From the NCBI RefSeq assembly GCF_025961835.1, contig NZ_JAOQOK010000001.1, forward strand, positions 2,914,001 through 2,978,000: a stretch of 64,000 nt of DNA, written 5' to 3'. The stretch is from Sphingobium sp. B2D3C (GTDB lineage Bacteria; Pseudomonadota; Alphaproteobacteria; Sphingomonadales; Sphingomonadaceae). Under the pieces are notes generated by a model that made no database searches, had not been told where the DNA came from, and was given only the letters and a program-made list of their open reading frames with translations. Position numbers and translations under genes: made by a program. Shown here piece by piece: positions 19,975 through 28,637 of the stretch. Each line of letters starts with the position of its first letter. Position 1 is the stretch's first letter.

Positions 19975-22532
19975 CAGACGACCAGATTGACCAGACGATC
20001 CGGAACCACAATCACTTTCTTCGGCGCCCGGCCTTCCAACTGCCGCGCGACATTGGGCGCGGCGAGCGCGAGGCTCTCCAGCGTCGCCTTGTCGGTGCCC
20101 TTGGCGACGGTGATCGTATCGCGCAGCTTGCCCATCACCTGAATGGCGATGGTCACTTCGTCATCGACCAGCAAGGCCGGATCGACAGACGGCCACATGG
20201 CGTCGGCGATCAGGCCCTCATGGCCCATCTCGGCCCAGGCTTCCTCGGCGATGTGCGGCGTCATCGGCGCGACCAGCAGCGTCAGCGCGCGAATCGCCTC
20301 GGCGCGGGTGACGGACGGCGCCGCCTTCTCGATGGCATTGGCCAGCTCATAGATCTTGGCGACGCCCTTGTTGAAGGCGAGCGCCTCGATATCCCTGGCG
20401 ACGCCGTCGACCGTCTGGTGCAGCTTGCGCTTGAGCGCTTTGTCCTCGCTGCCGTCGCCGGTTTCGCCGACCTGCCCGAAGATGCGCCACAAGCGATTGA
20501 CGAAGCGCCATGAGCCCTCGATGCCGGCCTCGCTCCACGGCAGGTCGCGCTCAGGCGGCGAGTCCGAGAGCATGAACCAGCGCACCGCGTCCGCGCCATA
20601 GCGCTCGATGATCTCGTCCGGGTCCACGACATTCTTCTTGGACTTGGACATCTTGATGACGCGGCCGATCTCGACCGGCGCGCCATCGGCCAGCAGCGTC
20701 GCGCCCTCGGCGGTGCGCGTCACTTCGCTCGGTGCGTAGTAGAGCGGCGGCAGGCCTTCGCCCTGCTTGCGGGCATAGGTCTCATGCGTAACCATGCCCT
20801 GCGTGAACAGGCTCTCGAACGGCTCGGCAACGCTGATCTTGCCGATATGGGCCAGCGCGCGCGTCCAGAAGCGGGCATAGAGCAGATGCAGGATCGCATG
20901 CTCGATACCGCCGATATACTGGCCGACCGGCAGCCAGCTCTCGGCCTCGGCGCGGTCGAACGGCTGGTCATCGGGCTGGCTGGCGAAGCGGATGAAGTAC
21001 CAGCTCGAATCCACGAAGGTATCGAGCGTGTCGGTCTCGCGCACGGCAGCCTTGCCGCATTTGGGGCAATCGACATGCTTCCACGTCGGGTGCCGGTCGA
21101 GCGGATTGCCGGGCACGTCGAAGCTCACATCCTCGGGCAGCACCACCGGCAGTTGCGCCTTGGGGACGGGCACCACGCCGCAATCCGAGCAATGGATGAA
21201 CGGAATGGGCGTGCCCCAGTAGCGCTGGCGCGAGACGCCCCAGTCGCGCAGGCGCCACACGGTCGTGCCCTTGCCCCAGCCCTCGGCCTCGGCGCGGCGG
21301 ATGACTTCGGCCTTGGCCTCTTCCACCGCCATGCCGTCGAGGAAGCGCGAGTTCACGAGGCGACCGGGGCCAGTATAGGCCTCGTCATGGATCGGCGCCT
21401 GCTCCTCGCCCTGCGGCGCGACGACGCGCTCCACCGGCAGCATATATTTGCGCGCGAAGTCGAGGTCGCGCTGGTCATGCGCCGGGCAGCCGAAGACGGC
21501 GCCCGTGCCATAATCCATCAGCACGAAATTGGCGACGAACAGGGGCAGCTTCCAGTCCGGATCGAGCGGATGGACAACGCTCAGGCCCGTATCGAAGCCC
21601 TTCTTCTCCTGCGTCTCCAGGTCAGCCGCGGCGGTGCCCGACCGGCGGCATTCCTCGGCGAACGCGGCGAGATCGGCATTGTCCTGAGCGAGCGCCAGCG
21701 CAATTGGGTGATCGGCGGCAATGGCTGCGAAGCTCGCGCCGAACAGCGTGTCCGGACGGGTGGAGAAGACCTCCAGCTCCTGAATCTCGCCAACCGGCGT
21801 TGCCAGCCGGAACCGGAACTGCATGCCCTGCGACTTGCCGATCCAGTTCTCCTGCATCAGGCGAACCTTCTCGGGCCACTTGTCCAGCGTGCCCAGGCCG
21901 GCGAGCAGGTCGTCTGCGAAGTCGGTGATGCGCAGGAACCATTGGTTGAGCTTGCGCTTCTCGACCAGCGCGCCCGAGCGCCAGCCGCGGCCGTCGATCA
22001 CCTGCTCATTGGCGAGCACGGTCATGTCGACCGGGTCCCAGTTCACCGCGCTTTCCTTGCGGTAGACGAGGCCGGCCTCATACAGGTCGATGAACAGCGC
22101 CTGCTCCTGGCCGTAATAATCCGGCTCGCAGGTCGCCAGCTCGCGGCTCCAGTCGAGCGCGAAGCCGAGGCGCTTCAATTGCGCCTTCATCGAGGCGATA
22201 TTGTCGCGCGTCCAGCTGCCCGGATGGATCTTCTTTTCCATCGCGGCATTTTCGGCGGGCATGCCGAAGGCGTCCCAGCCCATCGGGTGCAGCACATCAT
22301 GGCCCTGCATCCGGCGGAAGCGGGCCAGCACGTCACCCATGGAATAGTTGCGCACATGGCCGATGTGGATGCGCCCGGAGGGATAGGGGAACATCTCCAG
22401 CACATAGCTTCTCGGCGCGCCCTGGCGGGTGCCGGCCTTGAAGCTCTCCCTGTCGTCCCACACGGCCTGCCAGCGGGCGTCAGCCTGCGCAGGGTTGAAG
22501 CGTCTGTCGCTCACTCTCGCCTCGTTCATCAA
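19974..22532 (-). CDS. leuS: Leucyl-tRNA synthetase
   Basis: An 852-residue class I synthetase of normal length. H56-I-G-H59 lies in [22 protein letters not shown], the KMSKS loop in [16 protein letters not shown], the zinc-like knuckles in CSDCG and CPKCG, and the editing domain in between. It charges tRNA-Leu. The two adjacent ATGs at 22532 and 22529 are equivalent choices. Second gene of the operon, 44 bases after the DUF3576 lipoprotein gene. Confidence 0.99.
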   Translation of the reverse strand: MMNEARVSDRRFNPAQADARWQAVWDDRESFKAGTRQGAPRSYVLEMFPYPSGRIHIGHVRNYSMGDVLARFRRMQGHDVLHPMGWDAFGMPAENAAMEKKIHPGSWTRDNIASMKAQLKRLGFALDWSRELATCEPDYYGQEQALFIDLYEAGLVYRKESAVNWDPVDMTVLANEQVIDGRGWRSGALVEKRKLNQWFLRITDFADDLLAGLGTLDKWPEKVRLMQENWIGKSQGMQFRFRLATPVGEIQELEVFSTRPDTLFGASFAAIAADHPIALALAQDNADLAAFAEECRRSGTAAADLETQEKKGFDTGLSVVHPLDPDWKLPLFVANFVLMDYGTGAVFGCPAHDQRDLDFARKYMLPVERVVAPQGEEQAPIHDEAYTGPGRLVNSRFLDGMAVEEAKAEVIRRAEAEGWGKGTTVWRLRDWGVSRQRYWGTPIPFIHCSDCGVVPVPKAQLPVVLPEDVSFDVPGNPLDRHPTWKHVDCPKCGKAAVRETDTLDTFVDSSWYFIRFASQPDDQPFDRAEAESWLPVGQYIGGIEHAILHLLYARFWTRALAHIGKISVAEPFESLFTQGMVTHETYARKQGEGLPPLYYAPSEVTRTAEGATLLADGAPVEIGRVIKMSKSKKNVVDPDEIIERYGADAVRWFMLSDSPPERDLPWSEAGIEGSWRFVNRLWRIFGQVGETGDGSEDKALKRKLHQTVDGVARDIEALAFNKGVAKIYELANAIEKAAPSVTRAEAIRALTLLVAPMTPHIAEEAWAEMGHEGLIADAMWPSVDPALLVDDEVTIAIQVMGKLRDTITVAKGTDKATLESLALAAPNVARQLEGRAPKKVIVVPDRLVNLVV

Positions 22533-22576
22533 TAGGGCCGGTCCGGCCCCGTGACGGGCGCCGAGGCCGGGCTTTG

Positions 22577-23026
22577 TCAGCCGCTGATCGCGCGGCGCCG
22601 CAGGTCGCGGGCACGCGTCAGGATGATTTCTTCAAGCTTCTGGGTCGTCGCCGCCTGCACCGGGGCGTCGATCCACTGGCCGTTCTGCAGCATCTGGCGG
22701 CTGGCCGCCACGCGCAGGGCATCGGCGCGCAGATCCTGGTCGAGGATCGTCACCGTCAGCTTCATGCGCTCGTTCGTCGCGGCGGGATTGATGTACCAGT
22801 CGGTCAGGATCACGCCGCCGTTGGAATCGGTCTGGAGCAGGGGCATGAAGGACAGCGTCTCGAGGCTGGCGCGCCAGAGATAGCCGTTGATGCCGATGCT
22901 GGTCACGCGCGAGGCGGCCAGATCGGCCTTGGGGCGATCCTTCCCGCCACCGCAGCCTGCCAGCAGCCCGCAGGAAAGCGCCAGCAGCAGGCCGCCCTTC
23001 AAAGTCTTGTGTCCGCTCAGAACCAT
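22577..23026 (-). CDS. DUF3576 domain lipoprotein
   Basis: A 149-residue protein with a lipoprotein signal ([13 protein letters not shown], lipidated C25) and a DUF3576 body ([30 protein letters not shown]). The family has no proven function but is regularly found directly upstream of leuS in alphaproteobacteria, as here. Envelope location is inferred from the lipobox. First gene of the leuS operon. Confidence 0.9.
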   Translation of the reverse strand: MVLSGHKTLKGGLLLALSCGLLAGCGGGKDRPKADLAASRVTSIGINGYLWRASLETLSFMPLLQTDSNGGVILTDWYINPAATNERMKLTVTILDQDLRADALRVAASRQMLQNGQWIDAPVQAATTQKLEEIILTRARDLRRRAISG

Positions 23027-23375
23027 GCGTTGCCTATCCCGTGATGTCCGGTGGTGACCGGGCTCCCTGTCGATCAGCCTCTATAGTGAGGCAGGGCGGC
23101 GGCACAAGTGGCGGATTGCGCGGGCTCTGCCGCTCGCGCCGCTGCCGGCATCGGCCCGGCGCAATTTCAGTTGCGGTGGGTTGATTTTTGCAACCGTGTT
23201 GAACAATGGTCGTTTCACGAAGGGATTATAAGGGGATAACCGGCTCGCCGGTGGCCACTGTGGAGAATCGGTCACGCTTTCCAGCGAATCGTCTCTGCTT
23301 CTGGTCCGCGCTATCCCCTCATGATATAAGAACACAGACCGGCCCTCAAAATGGAGTCGGCGCAGGGAGCGAACG
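23027..23375. other. Divergent intergenic region
   Basis: 349 bases between the DUF3576 gene (leftward) and the secreted protein gene (rightward). It holds a perfect dyad GCCTC-TATAGT-GAGGC at 23077-23092, which overlaps a TATAGA-like -10 for the leftward operon. There is an AT-richer part around 23180-23235 and a GATATAAG (-10-like) at 23323-23330 for the rightward gene. No convincing -35 boxes and no gene. Confidence 0.4.
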
Positions 23376-24134
23376 GTGACGGTGAAGACGGGAAAGATCG
23401 CGTTGGCGGGGGCTTTGACAGCCGCCCTTTCGCTCGCCCTCACCCCGGCGCTTTCCGCCGTTCTCGGCGCAGAATCGAAGGGTCTGGACCAAAGCGGCGT
23501 GTCGCTGAAGATGCTGGGCAGCATCGGTTCGTTCACGCCGGTCACCCATGACGAGAAGCTGGCCAAGGCCTATGCGCAGGCCGCGCGCGAATCGCAGAGC
23601 AAGGGCTTCCGCTTCACGCCGACCAGCGGTTCGGCGGCCGGCAATCGCTCGCTGACCATTCTCGTCCGCACGCCAAACGCCATGGCCTCCGCGCTGGATG
23701 GCCGGTCCGAGCGGGTTCTGCCCAATCTCGGCGTCGCGCCTGTCGCATACCGGCTGGGCGTGACCAAGGGTCTCGCGCGGTTCACGCCGGGCACCCGCAT
23801 CGAATCCTCCAGGCTCGACCCGATCATCGAGAAGTCGATCAGCGAGCCGGTCGCCAGCTTCACGCTGCGCCCGAAGCAGGATCGCTTCTCGGCGAATGTC
23901 CAGCTTGAGCATCGCGAAGTCGCTGCCGCCTCCCCGGCGGAAGATACGCCGGCCACGCTCGGCGCCGAGCCCAGCTATGCCGTCGATCTGTCGAGCAGCT
24001 ACTCGCTGACCCGCAACCTGAACCTGAAGGCTGGCGTGCGCTATGCCGGGCCGAACAACCGGCTCGCACCGACCGTGACCGATCAGGCGCAGGACAGCCA
24101 GGCCGTCTACGTCGGGACCACCTTCAAGTTCTAA
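23376..24134 (+). CDS. Secreted protein with C-terminal outer-membrane-barrel features, unknown family
   Basis: A 252-residue protein. An N-terminal signal peptide (KIALAGALTAALSLALTPALSA) is followed by an undefined region. The last 70 residues alternate polar and hydrophobic positions (YAVDLSSSYSLTRNLNLKAGVRYA, then QAVYVGTTFKF). Ending in phenylalanine after an alternating strand is the usual signal for BAM-dependent insertion in the outer membrane. Start GTG 23376 is preceded by CAGGGAG. No neighbour suggests a role. I do not recognise the family; barrel formation is an inference. Confidence 0.7.
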   Translation: MTVKTGKIALAGALTAALSLALTPALSAVLGAESKGLDQSGVSLKMLGSIGSFTPVTHDEKLAKAYAQAARESQSKGFRFTPTSGSAAGNRSLTILVRTPNAMASALDGRSERVLPNLGVAPVAYRLGVTKGLARFTPGTRIESSRLDPIIEKSISEPVASFTLRPKQDRFSANVQLEHREVAAASPAEDTPATLGAEPSYAVDLSSSYSLTRNLNLKAGVRYAGPNNRLAPTVTDQAQDSQAVYVGTTFKF

Positions 24135-24287
24135 GCCCGCTTGTGCGCTGACCTTTGGTTTGCGAGCGCGATGAGTCGCGCCCGCAAGTGCTGTGGTTCT
24201 TCCGTCTCGATGATTGACACAGCAGCGCCCCACAAGGCAGCACCGCAGTGCGGGCCGCCGAATGGCGCCGCAACGGGGAGAGGGACT

Positions 24288-25583
24288 ATGCGCACAAATC
24301 AGATCGTCCATCATCGTCGCGATCACGCCGAAAAAAGCCGGATCGGACGCACGACGGGCATCGTCGCCATGGTCCTCGGCCTGCTTCTCTCGGCCGCCCC
24401 CGCCCGGGCAGACTGGATCACCAGCTGGTCCGCCGCGCCGGTCCGTCCCCGCACGGATCTTGGCCCGCTCATGGCGCCGAGAAGCTATAAGAATCAGACG
24501 CTGGTGCAGACGCTCCGCACCGCAGCCGGCGGCAAGGCACTGCGGCTGCGCTTGACCAATGCCTATGGCGAAAAGCCGCTGGAGATCGGCGGGGTGCGCA
24601 TCGCCCTGCTCGATCCGCAAGGCGCCGAAGTACCGGGCTCGGCCCGGATGCTGCGCTTCGGCGGCGCGGCGACAGCCCGCATCCCGGCGCGCGCACCCTT
24701 GCTGAGCGACACGGTCGACATGCCCGTGCCGGACCTCGCCCGCCTCTCCGTGCAGATCTATGTGCCGGGCGATACCGGCCCCTGCACCTGCCATGAAAGC
24801 GGGCTGGATACACTGCGCGTCTCACCCCCCGGCAATTATCTCGGCAAGCCTTTCGAGCCTGTGCAGCAAGGTCCGCATCGCCCCTTCCTCGCCGCCGTGG
24901 AGATCGATGCGCAGGACGGTGCCGGAACGATTGCCATGCTCGCCGATTCGATCACCGACGGCATTGGCTCCACGCCCGGCGCGAACCGGCGCTGGCCGGA
25001 CTTCCTCGCCGCCCGTCTGCTGGCGGCGAATCCCGGCAAGTGGGGCATCGCCAATCAGGGCATCAGCGGCAACCGCGTGCTCAGCGATGGCTTTGGCGAT
25101 AGCGCGCTGGCCCGGCTGGACCGTGACATCCTCGCCCTGCCCGGCATCCGCTATCTGATCGTGTTCGAGGGCGTGAACGATCTTGGCATCGCCTTTGGCG
25201 CCGAGCGCATGGCCCAGCAGACCGGCCGGCCCAATGTCCTCGCCGATGGCACCAGGGTAACGCTGGAGACGATGCTGGCGGGCTATCGCCAGATCGCCGA
25301 GCGTGCACGGGCGCGCGGCATCACGGCGGTCGGCGCGACGATCGCCCCCTATAAGGGCGCGACCTACTGGACGCCGGAGGCCGAGACCGTGCGGCAAGGC
25401 ATCAATGCCGCCATCCGCTCCGGCACGATCTTCGATGCCTGGCTGGATTTCGACGCCGCCTTTGCGGACCCCGCCAATCCGCAACAGATGCGGCCCGGTT
25501 ATCATATGGGCGACTTTCTGCACGGCACCGATGCAGGTTATGAGGCGCTGGCCGCGTCCATCGACCTCGCGCTGTTCAAATAG
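24288..25583 (+). CDS. Secreted SGNH/GDSL-type hydrolase
   Basis: A 431-residue esterase-like protein. A signal peptide with a long basic n-region precedes the hydrophobic core GIVAMVLGLLLSAAP; likely cleavage is after ARA. SGNH blocks: LADSITDG (nucleophile Ser, with Ala in place of the usual Gly of GDS), GISGNRVL, EGVNDLG and the terminal DFLHGTDAGYEA carrying Asp/His. Acts on ester-linked carbohydrate or lipid substrates by family; the substrate is unknown. ATG 24288 has GGGGAGAGGG upstream; the frame is open to 24141 but that part is atypical. Its 3' end overlaps thiE on the other strand by eight bases. Confidence 0.88.
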   Translation: MRTNQIVHHRRDHAEKSRIGRTTGIVAMVLGLLLSAAPARADWITSWSAAPVRPRTDLGPLMAPRSYKNQTLVQTLRTAAGGKALRLRLTNAYGEKPLEIGGVRIALLDPQGAEVPGSARMLRFGGAATARIPARAPLLSDTVDMPVPDLARLSVQIYVPGDTGPCTCHESGLDTLRVSPPGNYLGKPFEPVQQGPHRPFLAAVEIDAQDGAGTIAMLADSITDGIGSTPGANRRWPDFLAARLLAANPGKWGIANQGISGNRVLSDGFGDSALARLDRDILALPGIRYLIVFEGVNDLGIAFGAERMAQQTGRPNVLADGTRVTLETMLAGYRQIAERARARGITAVGATIAPYKGATYWTPEAETVRQGINAAIRSGTIFDAWLDFDAAFADPANPQQMRPGYHMGDFLHGTDAGYEALAASIDLALFK

Positions 25584-26163
25584 CGCCACCGCGCGGGCCA
25601 CGTCTGGGCGTCAACCCGTCGATGGCCGCATAACCCACAGCCCCAAGGCGCCGCACCAAGGCGGCATGGCGTGGGTGAACCCCGCCAAGCGCCATCACCG
25701 GCAGGGTCGCCAGTCGTGCAAGCGCCGCAAAGCGGGCAGGGCCGAGTGGTCGCGCGCCGGGGTGCGAACGCGTGCGAAACAGCGGCGAGAGCAGCACAAC
25801 GTCCGCACCGGCGCCCTGCGCGGCCAACGCTTCCCTATGGCTGTGCGCCGGCGCGCTATGCAGCCAGCGCGGGTCGCGCGGTCCGGCCGTCGGGCCATGA
25901 TGGCCATCTGCCCCCCAGTGCCGGGCCATGTCCGCATCGCCGGCCAGCAGAATGCGGCAATGACGCTTGTTCGCCGCCCGCCGCACCTGATTGAACAAGG
26001 CCCGCCGTGCGATGGGGTCGAGGCGATAATGGCGGAAGATGAGGGCCGACTGGCGCGGCAGACGCGCGATGGCGCGCAGCAGATCGTCCGTCGCAACGCG
26101 CTCGTCGCTCATCAGCCACAGGGTTGGCAGGGGAGTGCGCGATTTGCCTTGGCCTGCGTGCAT
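25576..26163 (-). CDS. Thiamine phosphate synthase / TenI-like protein
   Basis: A 195-residue TIM-barrel protein of the ThiE/TenI superfamily. The GADVVLLSPLFRTRSHPGARPLG segment and the phosphate-binding VMALGGVHPRHA are visible, with SAPAHSHREALAAQGAG before them. The residues that would separate a true thiamine-phosphate synthase from TenI are not all clear to me, and no other thi gene is near. So I do not give a symbol. It overlaps the SGNH gene tail-to-tail and is divergent from the PLP-binding protein gene by only 22 bases. Confidence 0.75.
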   Translation of the reverse strand: MHAGQGKSRTPLPTLWLMSDERVATDDLLRAIARLPRQSALIFRHYRLDPIARRALFNQVRRAANKRHCRILLAGDADMARHWGADGHHGPTAGPRDPRWLHSAPAHSHREALAAQGAGADVVLLSPLFRTRSHPGARPLGPARFAALARLATLPVMALGGVHPRHAALVRRLGAVGYAAIDGLTPRRGPRGGAI

Positions 26164-26185
26164 CGCGCCTTTTATAGCGGCGCCG

Positions 26186-26884
26186 ATGAATGGGCAAAAT
26201 AATCAGATGAGCGCTGAGGGCACGGCCGAAAGCCGGCTGGCGCATGTGCGGGACAGCATCAGCAGGGTCGAACGCGTCGCGGGTCGTCCTGCGGGGTCGG
26301 TGACGCTGATCGCCATCAGCAAGACGCATCCGGCCGAGGCGGTGCGCCCGCTTATCGAGGCCGGGCAGTGCGTGTTCGGCGAAAACCGCGTGCAGGAAGC
26401 GCAGGCCAAATGGCCGGCGCTGCGCGAGGCCTATCCCGATATCCGCCTCCACCTCGTCGGCCAGCTTCAGTCCAACAAGGCGGAGGATGCGGTCGCGCTG
26501 TTCGATGCCGTTCATGGCGTCGACCGCGCCTCGCTGATCGCGGCGCTGGCCAGGGCCATGGACAAGGCGGGCCGCCGGCCGGACTGCTTCCTGCAGGTCA
26601 ATATCGGCGAGGAAGAGCAGAAGGGCGGCTGCGCCATCGCCGATGTGCCGGCCCTGCTGGCACAGGCGCGCGCGGCGGACCTGCCGGTCGTCGGGCTGAT
26701 GTGCGTGCCCCCTGCGGAGGTCGAAGCTGCGCCCTATTTCGCCCTGCTCGACAAGCTGGCCCGCGATCATGGATTGCCGGGCCGCTCCATGGGCATGTCC
26801 GGCGACTATGAGACGGCTGTGATGCTCGGCGCCACCCATGTGCGGGTGGGCACCGCATTGTTCGGCACCCGCGACGCCATCTGA
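26186..26884 (+). CDS. YggS/PLPBP family pyridoxal-phosphate homeostasis protein
   Basis: A 232-residue alanine-racemase-N-type barrel without the second domain. The PLP lysine is K46 in LIAISKTHPAEAV. FGENRVQEAQAKW, HLVGQLQSNKA, and the phosphate-binding MGMSGDYETAVMLGATHVRVGTALFG are diagnostic. It buffers free PLP and affects amino-acid pools. ATG 26186 and ATG 26207 are both possible; neither has a strong ribosome site. The promoter must lie within the divergent thiE-like gene because the spacer is only 22 bases. Confidence 0.93.
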   Translation: MNGQNNQMSAEGTAESRLAHVRDSISRVERVAGRPAGSVTLIAISKTHPAEAVRPLIEAGQCVFGENRVQEAQAKWPALREAYPDIRLHLVGQLQSNKAEDAVALFDAVHGVDRASLIAALARAMDKAGRRPDCFLQVNIGEEEQKGGCAIADVPALLAQARAADLPVVGLMCVPPAEVEAAPYFALLDKLARDHGLPGRSMGMSGDYETAVMLGATHVRVGTALFGTRDAI

Positions 26885-26886
26885 CG

Positions 26887-27465
26887 TCAGCCCGGCTTGC
26901 GCTGCGCCTTCACCGCGCCGGCCCACCATTCCAGCTCGTCCGCAAAGCCGGCAAAGCTGCGCACCAGCGCCGCGCCACCCGCGCCGCTTGGTTCGCCGGC
27001 CGCATCGAGACTGTCCGTGATCCCGCCGACTGCCACGCTGGCGGGAATCACGGCGATCCCCAGCGTCGTCAGCGTCGGATGCCAGGCGTAGCTGGAGCGC
27101 GCCCCCGCCATCCGCCCCGCCGAATAGCTGACGATGCCGGCCGGCCGCCGCCGCCATTCCTGATAATAATGGTCGATGAGATTCTTGAGGCCGGGCTGCA
27201 GACCGGAATTATACTCGCCGGTGACGAACACGAAGCCATCGGCCGCGCTGATCTTGTCGGCGAGAGCCGTCATCTCGGCCGGTGCGGTGCCGGGCGCGTA
27301 GTCGGAGAGGCGCTTGTCCAGCATCGGCAGGCCGATCGCGCGCGCATCGATCAGCTCCACCTTATGGCCTCGTTCGGACAGCGTGCGCACGCAATAATCG
27401 GCAAGCCTGATGCCGGCGCGCGCCTCCCGATAGGATCCATAGAAGACGAGAAGCGAAAGGCTCAT
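26887..27465 (-). CDS. NADPH-dependent FMN reductase family flavoprotein
   Basis: A 192-residue flavodoxin-like protein. LLVFYGSYREARAGIRLA is the FMN phosphate loop, and FVTGEYNSGLQPGLKNLID is the second flavin loop of the FMN_red family. It reduces FMN or quinones with NAD(P)H, cytoplasmic. Single gene, tail-to-tail with the PLPBP gene with two bases between stop codons. Confidence 0.9.
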   Translation of the reverse strand: MSLSLLVFYGSYREARAGIRLADYCVRTLSERGHKVELIDARAIGLPMLDKRLSDYAPGTAPAEMTALADKISAADGFVFVTGEYNSGLQPGLKNLIDHYYQEWRRRPAGIVSYSAGRMAGARSSYAWHPTLTTLGIAVIPASVAVGGITDSLDAAGEPSGAGGAALVRSFAGFADELEWWAGAVKAQRKPG

Positions 27466-27596
27466 ATTGTCAGGCTCCGTGGCAATGTCGGCGCGAGCCT
27501 AGCAGCCTGTCCCATCCTGCGCGACTGGCGAAACGCCGTATCAGCAGAGGGGGCAGCAGAGATGGAAAGCCCGCCGATCTGCGCTAAGGAAGGCGC

Positions 27597-28262
27597 ATGA
27601 CACCGCAGGATCTGCCCGTGCCCGTCGACGCGCTGCTCTCCGCCATGGGGCTGGTGGGCATCTTCGTCTTTGCGGCCTCGGGCGCGCTGGCGGCGGCGCG
27701 CCTCGGCCAGACCCTCGTCACCTTCGCCTTCTTTGCCATCGCCACCGGCGTTGGCGGCGGCACGGTGCGCGATCTGCTGATCGGCGCACCGGTCTTCTGG
27801 ATTCACGATGTGCGCCCCGCGCTCATCTGCCTCGGTGCATCGCTGGTGGTGTGGATGACGCCCGAGCGCTGGTGGAGCGAGCGCGCGCTCGACTGGCTGG
27901 ACGCCGTGGGGCTGGTTGCCTTCGCCGTGTTCGGCACCGCCAAGGCCATGAGCCTCGACATCCCGCCCTTCATCAGCGCGCTGATGGGCATCATTACGGC
28001 CTGCGTCGGCGGCATCATCCGTGATCTGCTGGCCGGCCACCCCTCCATCGTGCTGCGCCCGGAAATCTATGTGACCGCCGCCGCCCTGTCGGCCGGCCTC
28101 TATGCCCTGCTCGCCAGCATCGGCATGGCAGCCCCTTGGGCCGCCGTGCTGGCGGTGATCGCCGGCTTCATCCTGCGCGCCGTCGCCATCGTGCGCGGCC
28201 TTGCGCTCCCGCATTATCGCACCGGCATCAGCCCGGATCAGGCGGGTGGCCCCTCGGGATAA
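27597..28262 (+). CDS. TRIC (UPF0126/YadS-like) cation channel family membrane protein
   Basis: A 221-residue integral membrane protein with about seven helices and an internal duplication: GGGTVRDLLIGAPVFWI and GGIIRDLLAGHPSIVL are the paired family motifs. Prokaryotic TRIC proteins form trimeric K+-permeable channels; the physiological role in bacteria is unsettled. Its last 25 bases overlap the end of the GFA gene on the opposite strand. Confidence 0.92.
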   Translation: MTPQDLPVPVDALLSAMGLVGIFVFAASGALAAARLGQTLVTFAFFAIATGVGGGTVRDLLIGAPVFWIHDVRPALICLGASLVVWMTPERWWSERALDWLDAVGLVAFAVFGTAKAMSLDIPPFISALMGIITACVGGIIRDLLAGHPSIVLRPEIYVTAAALSAGLYALLASIGMAAPWAAVLAVIAGFILRAVAIVRGLALPHYRTGISPDQAGGPSG

Positions 28263-28636
28263 TGCGGCAGATCATCGGCCGATGTCAGCCAGCTCAGCCC
28301 GCTTGAGGTCCAGATATGCTCGGTCGGCGGGTAGCGCTCGGGTTCATCCAGGCTGCCAATGGCAAGGCCGATCACATTGGCCGAGGCGCGCTCCGAGAAC
28401 AATGTGGTGCCGCACGCGGTGCAGAAGCCGCGTCGCAAAGCCGCCGAGCTGTGATGCCATCCCACCGGACCTTCGATGCGGACGGCATCGAGCGGCACCA
28501 GCACCCGCGCATAAAGCGGTGCGCCAGTCGCTTTCTGGCAGAGCCGGCAATGGCAGGCGCGAATGTTGATCGGCGCCGCATCGGTCGCATAGCGGCAGGC
28601 ACCGCACAGGCAACCGCCGGTGATCGCGGCCGCCAT
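28238..28636 (-). CDS. GFA-family (glutathione-dependent formaldehyde-activating-like) zinc protein
   Basis: A 132-residue CENP-V/GFA fold protein. Zinc ligands are visible in GGCLCGACRYA, CHCRLCQKATGA and FCTACGTTLF. I chose ATG 28636 because it starts one base after the sppA stop (TGA-A-ATG), implying translational coupling, and MAAAITGGCLCG is the usual N-terminus; an ATG at 28663 lies within sppA. Family members bind glutathione adducts in some cases, but most are uncharacterised. Confidence 0.88.
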   Translation of the reverse strand: MAAAITGGCLCGACRYATDAAPINIRACHCRLCQKATGAPLYARVLVPLDAVRIEGPVGWHHSSAALRRGFCTACGTTLFSERASANVIGLAIGSLDEPERYPPTEHIWTSSGLSWLTSADDLPHYPEGPPA

Positions 28637-28637
28637 T

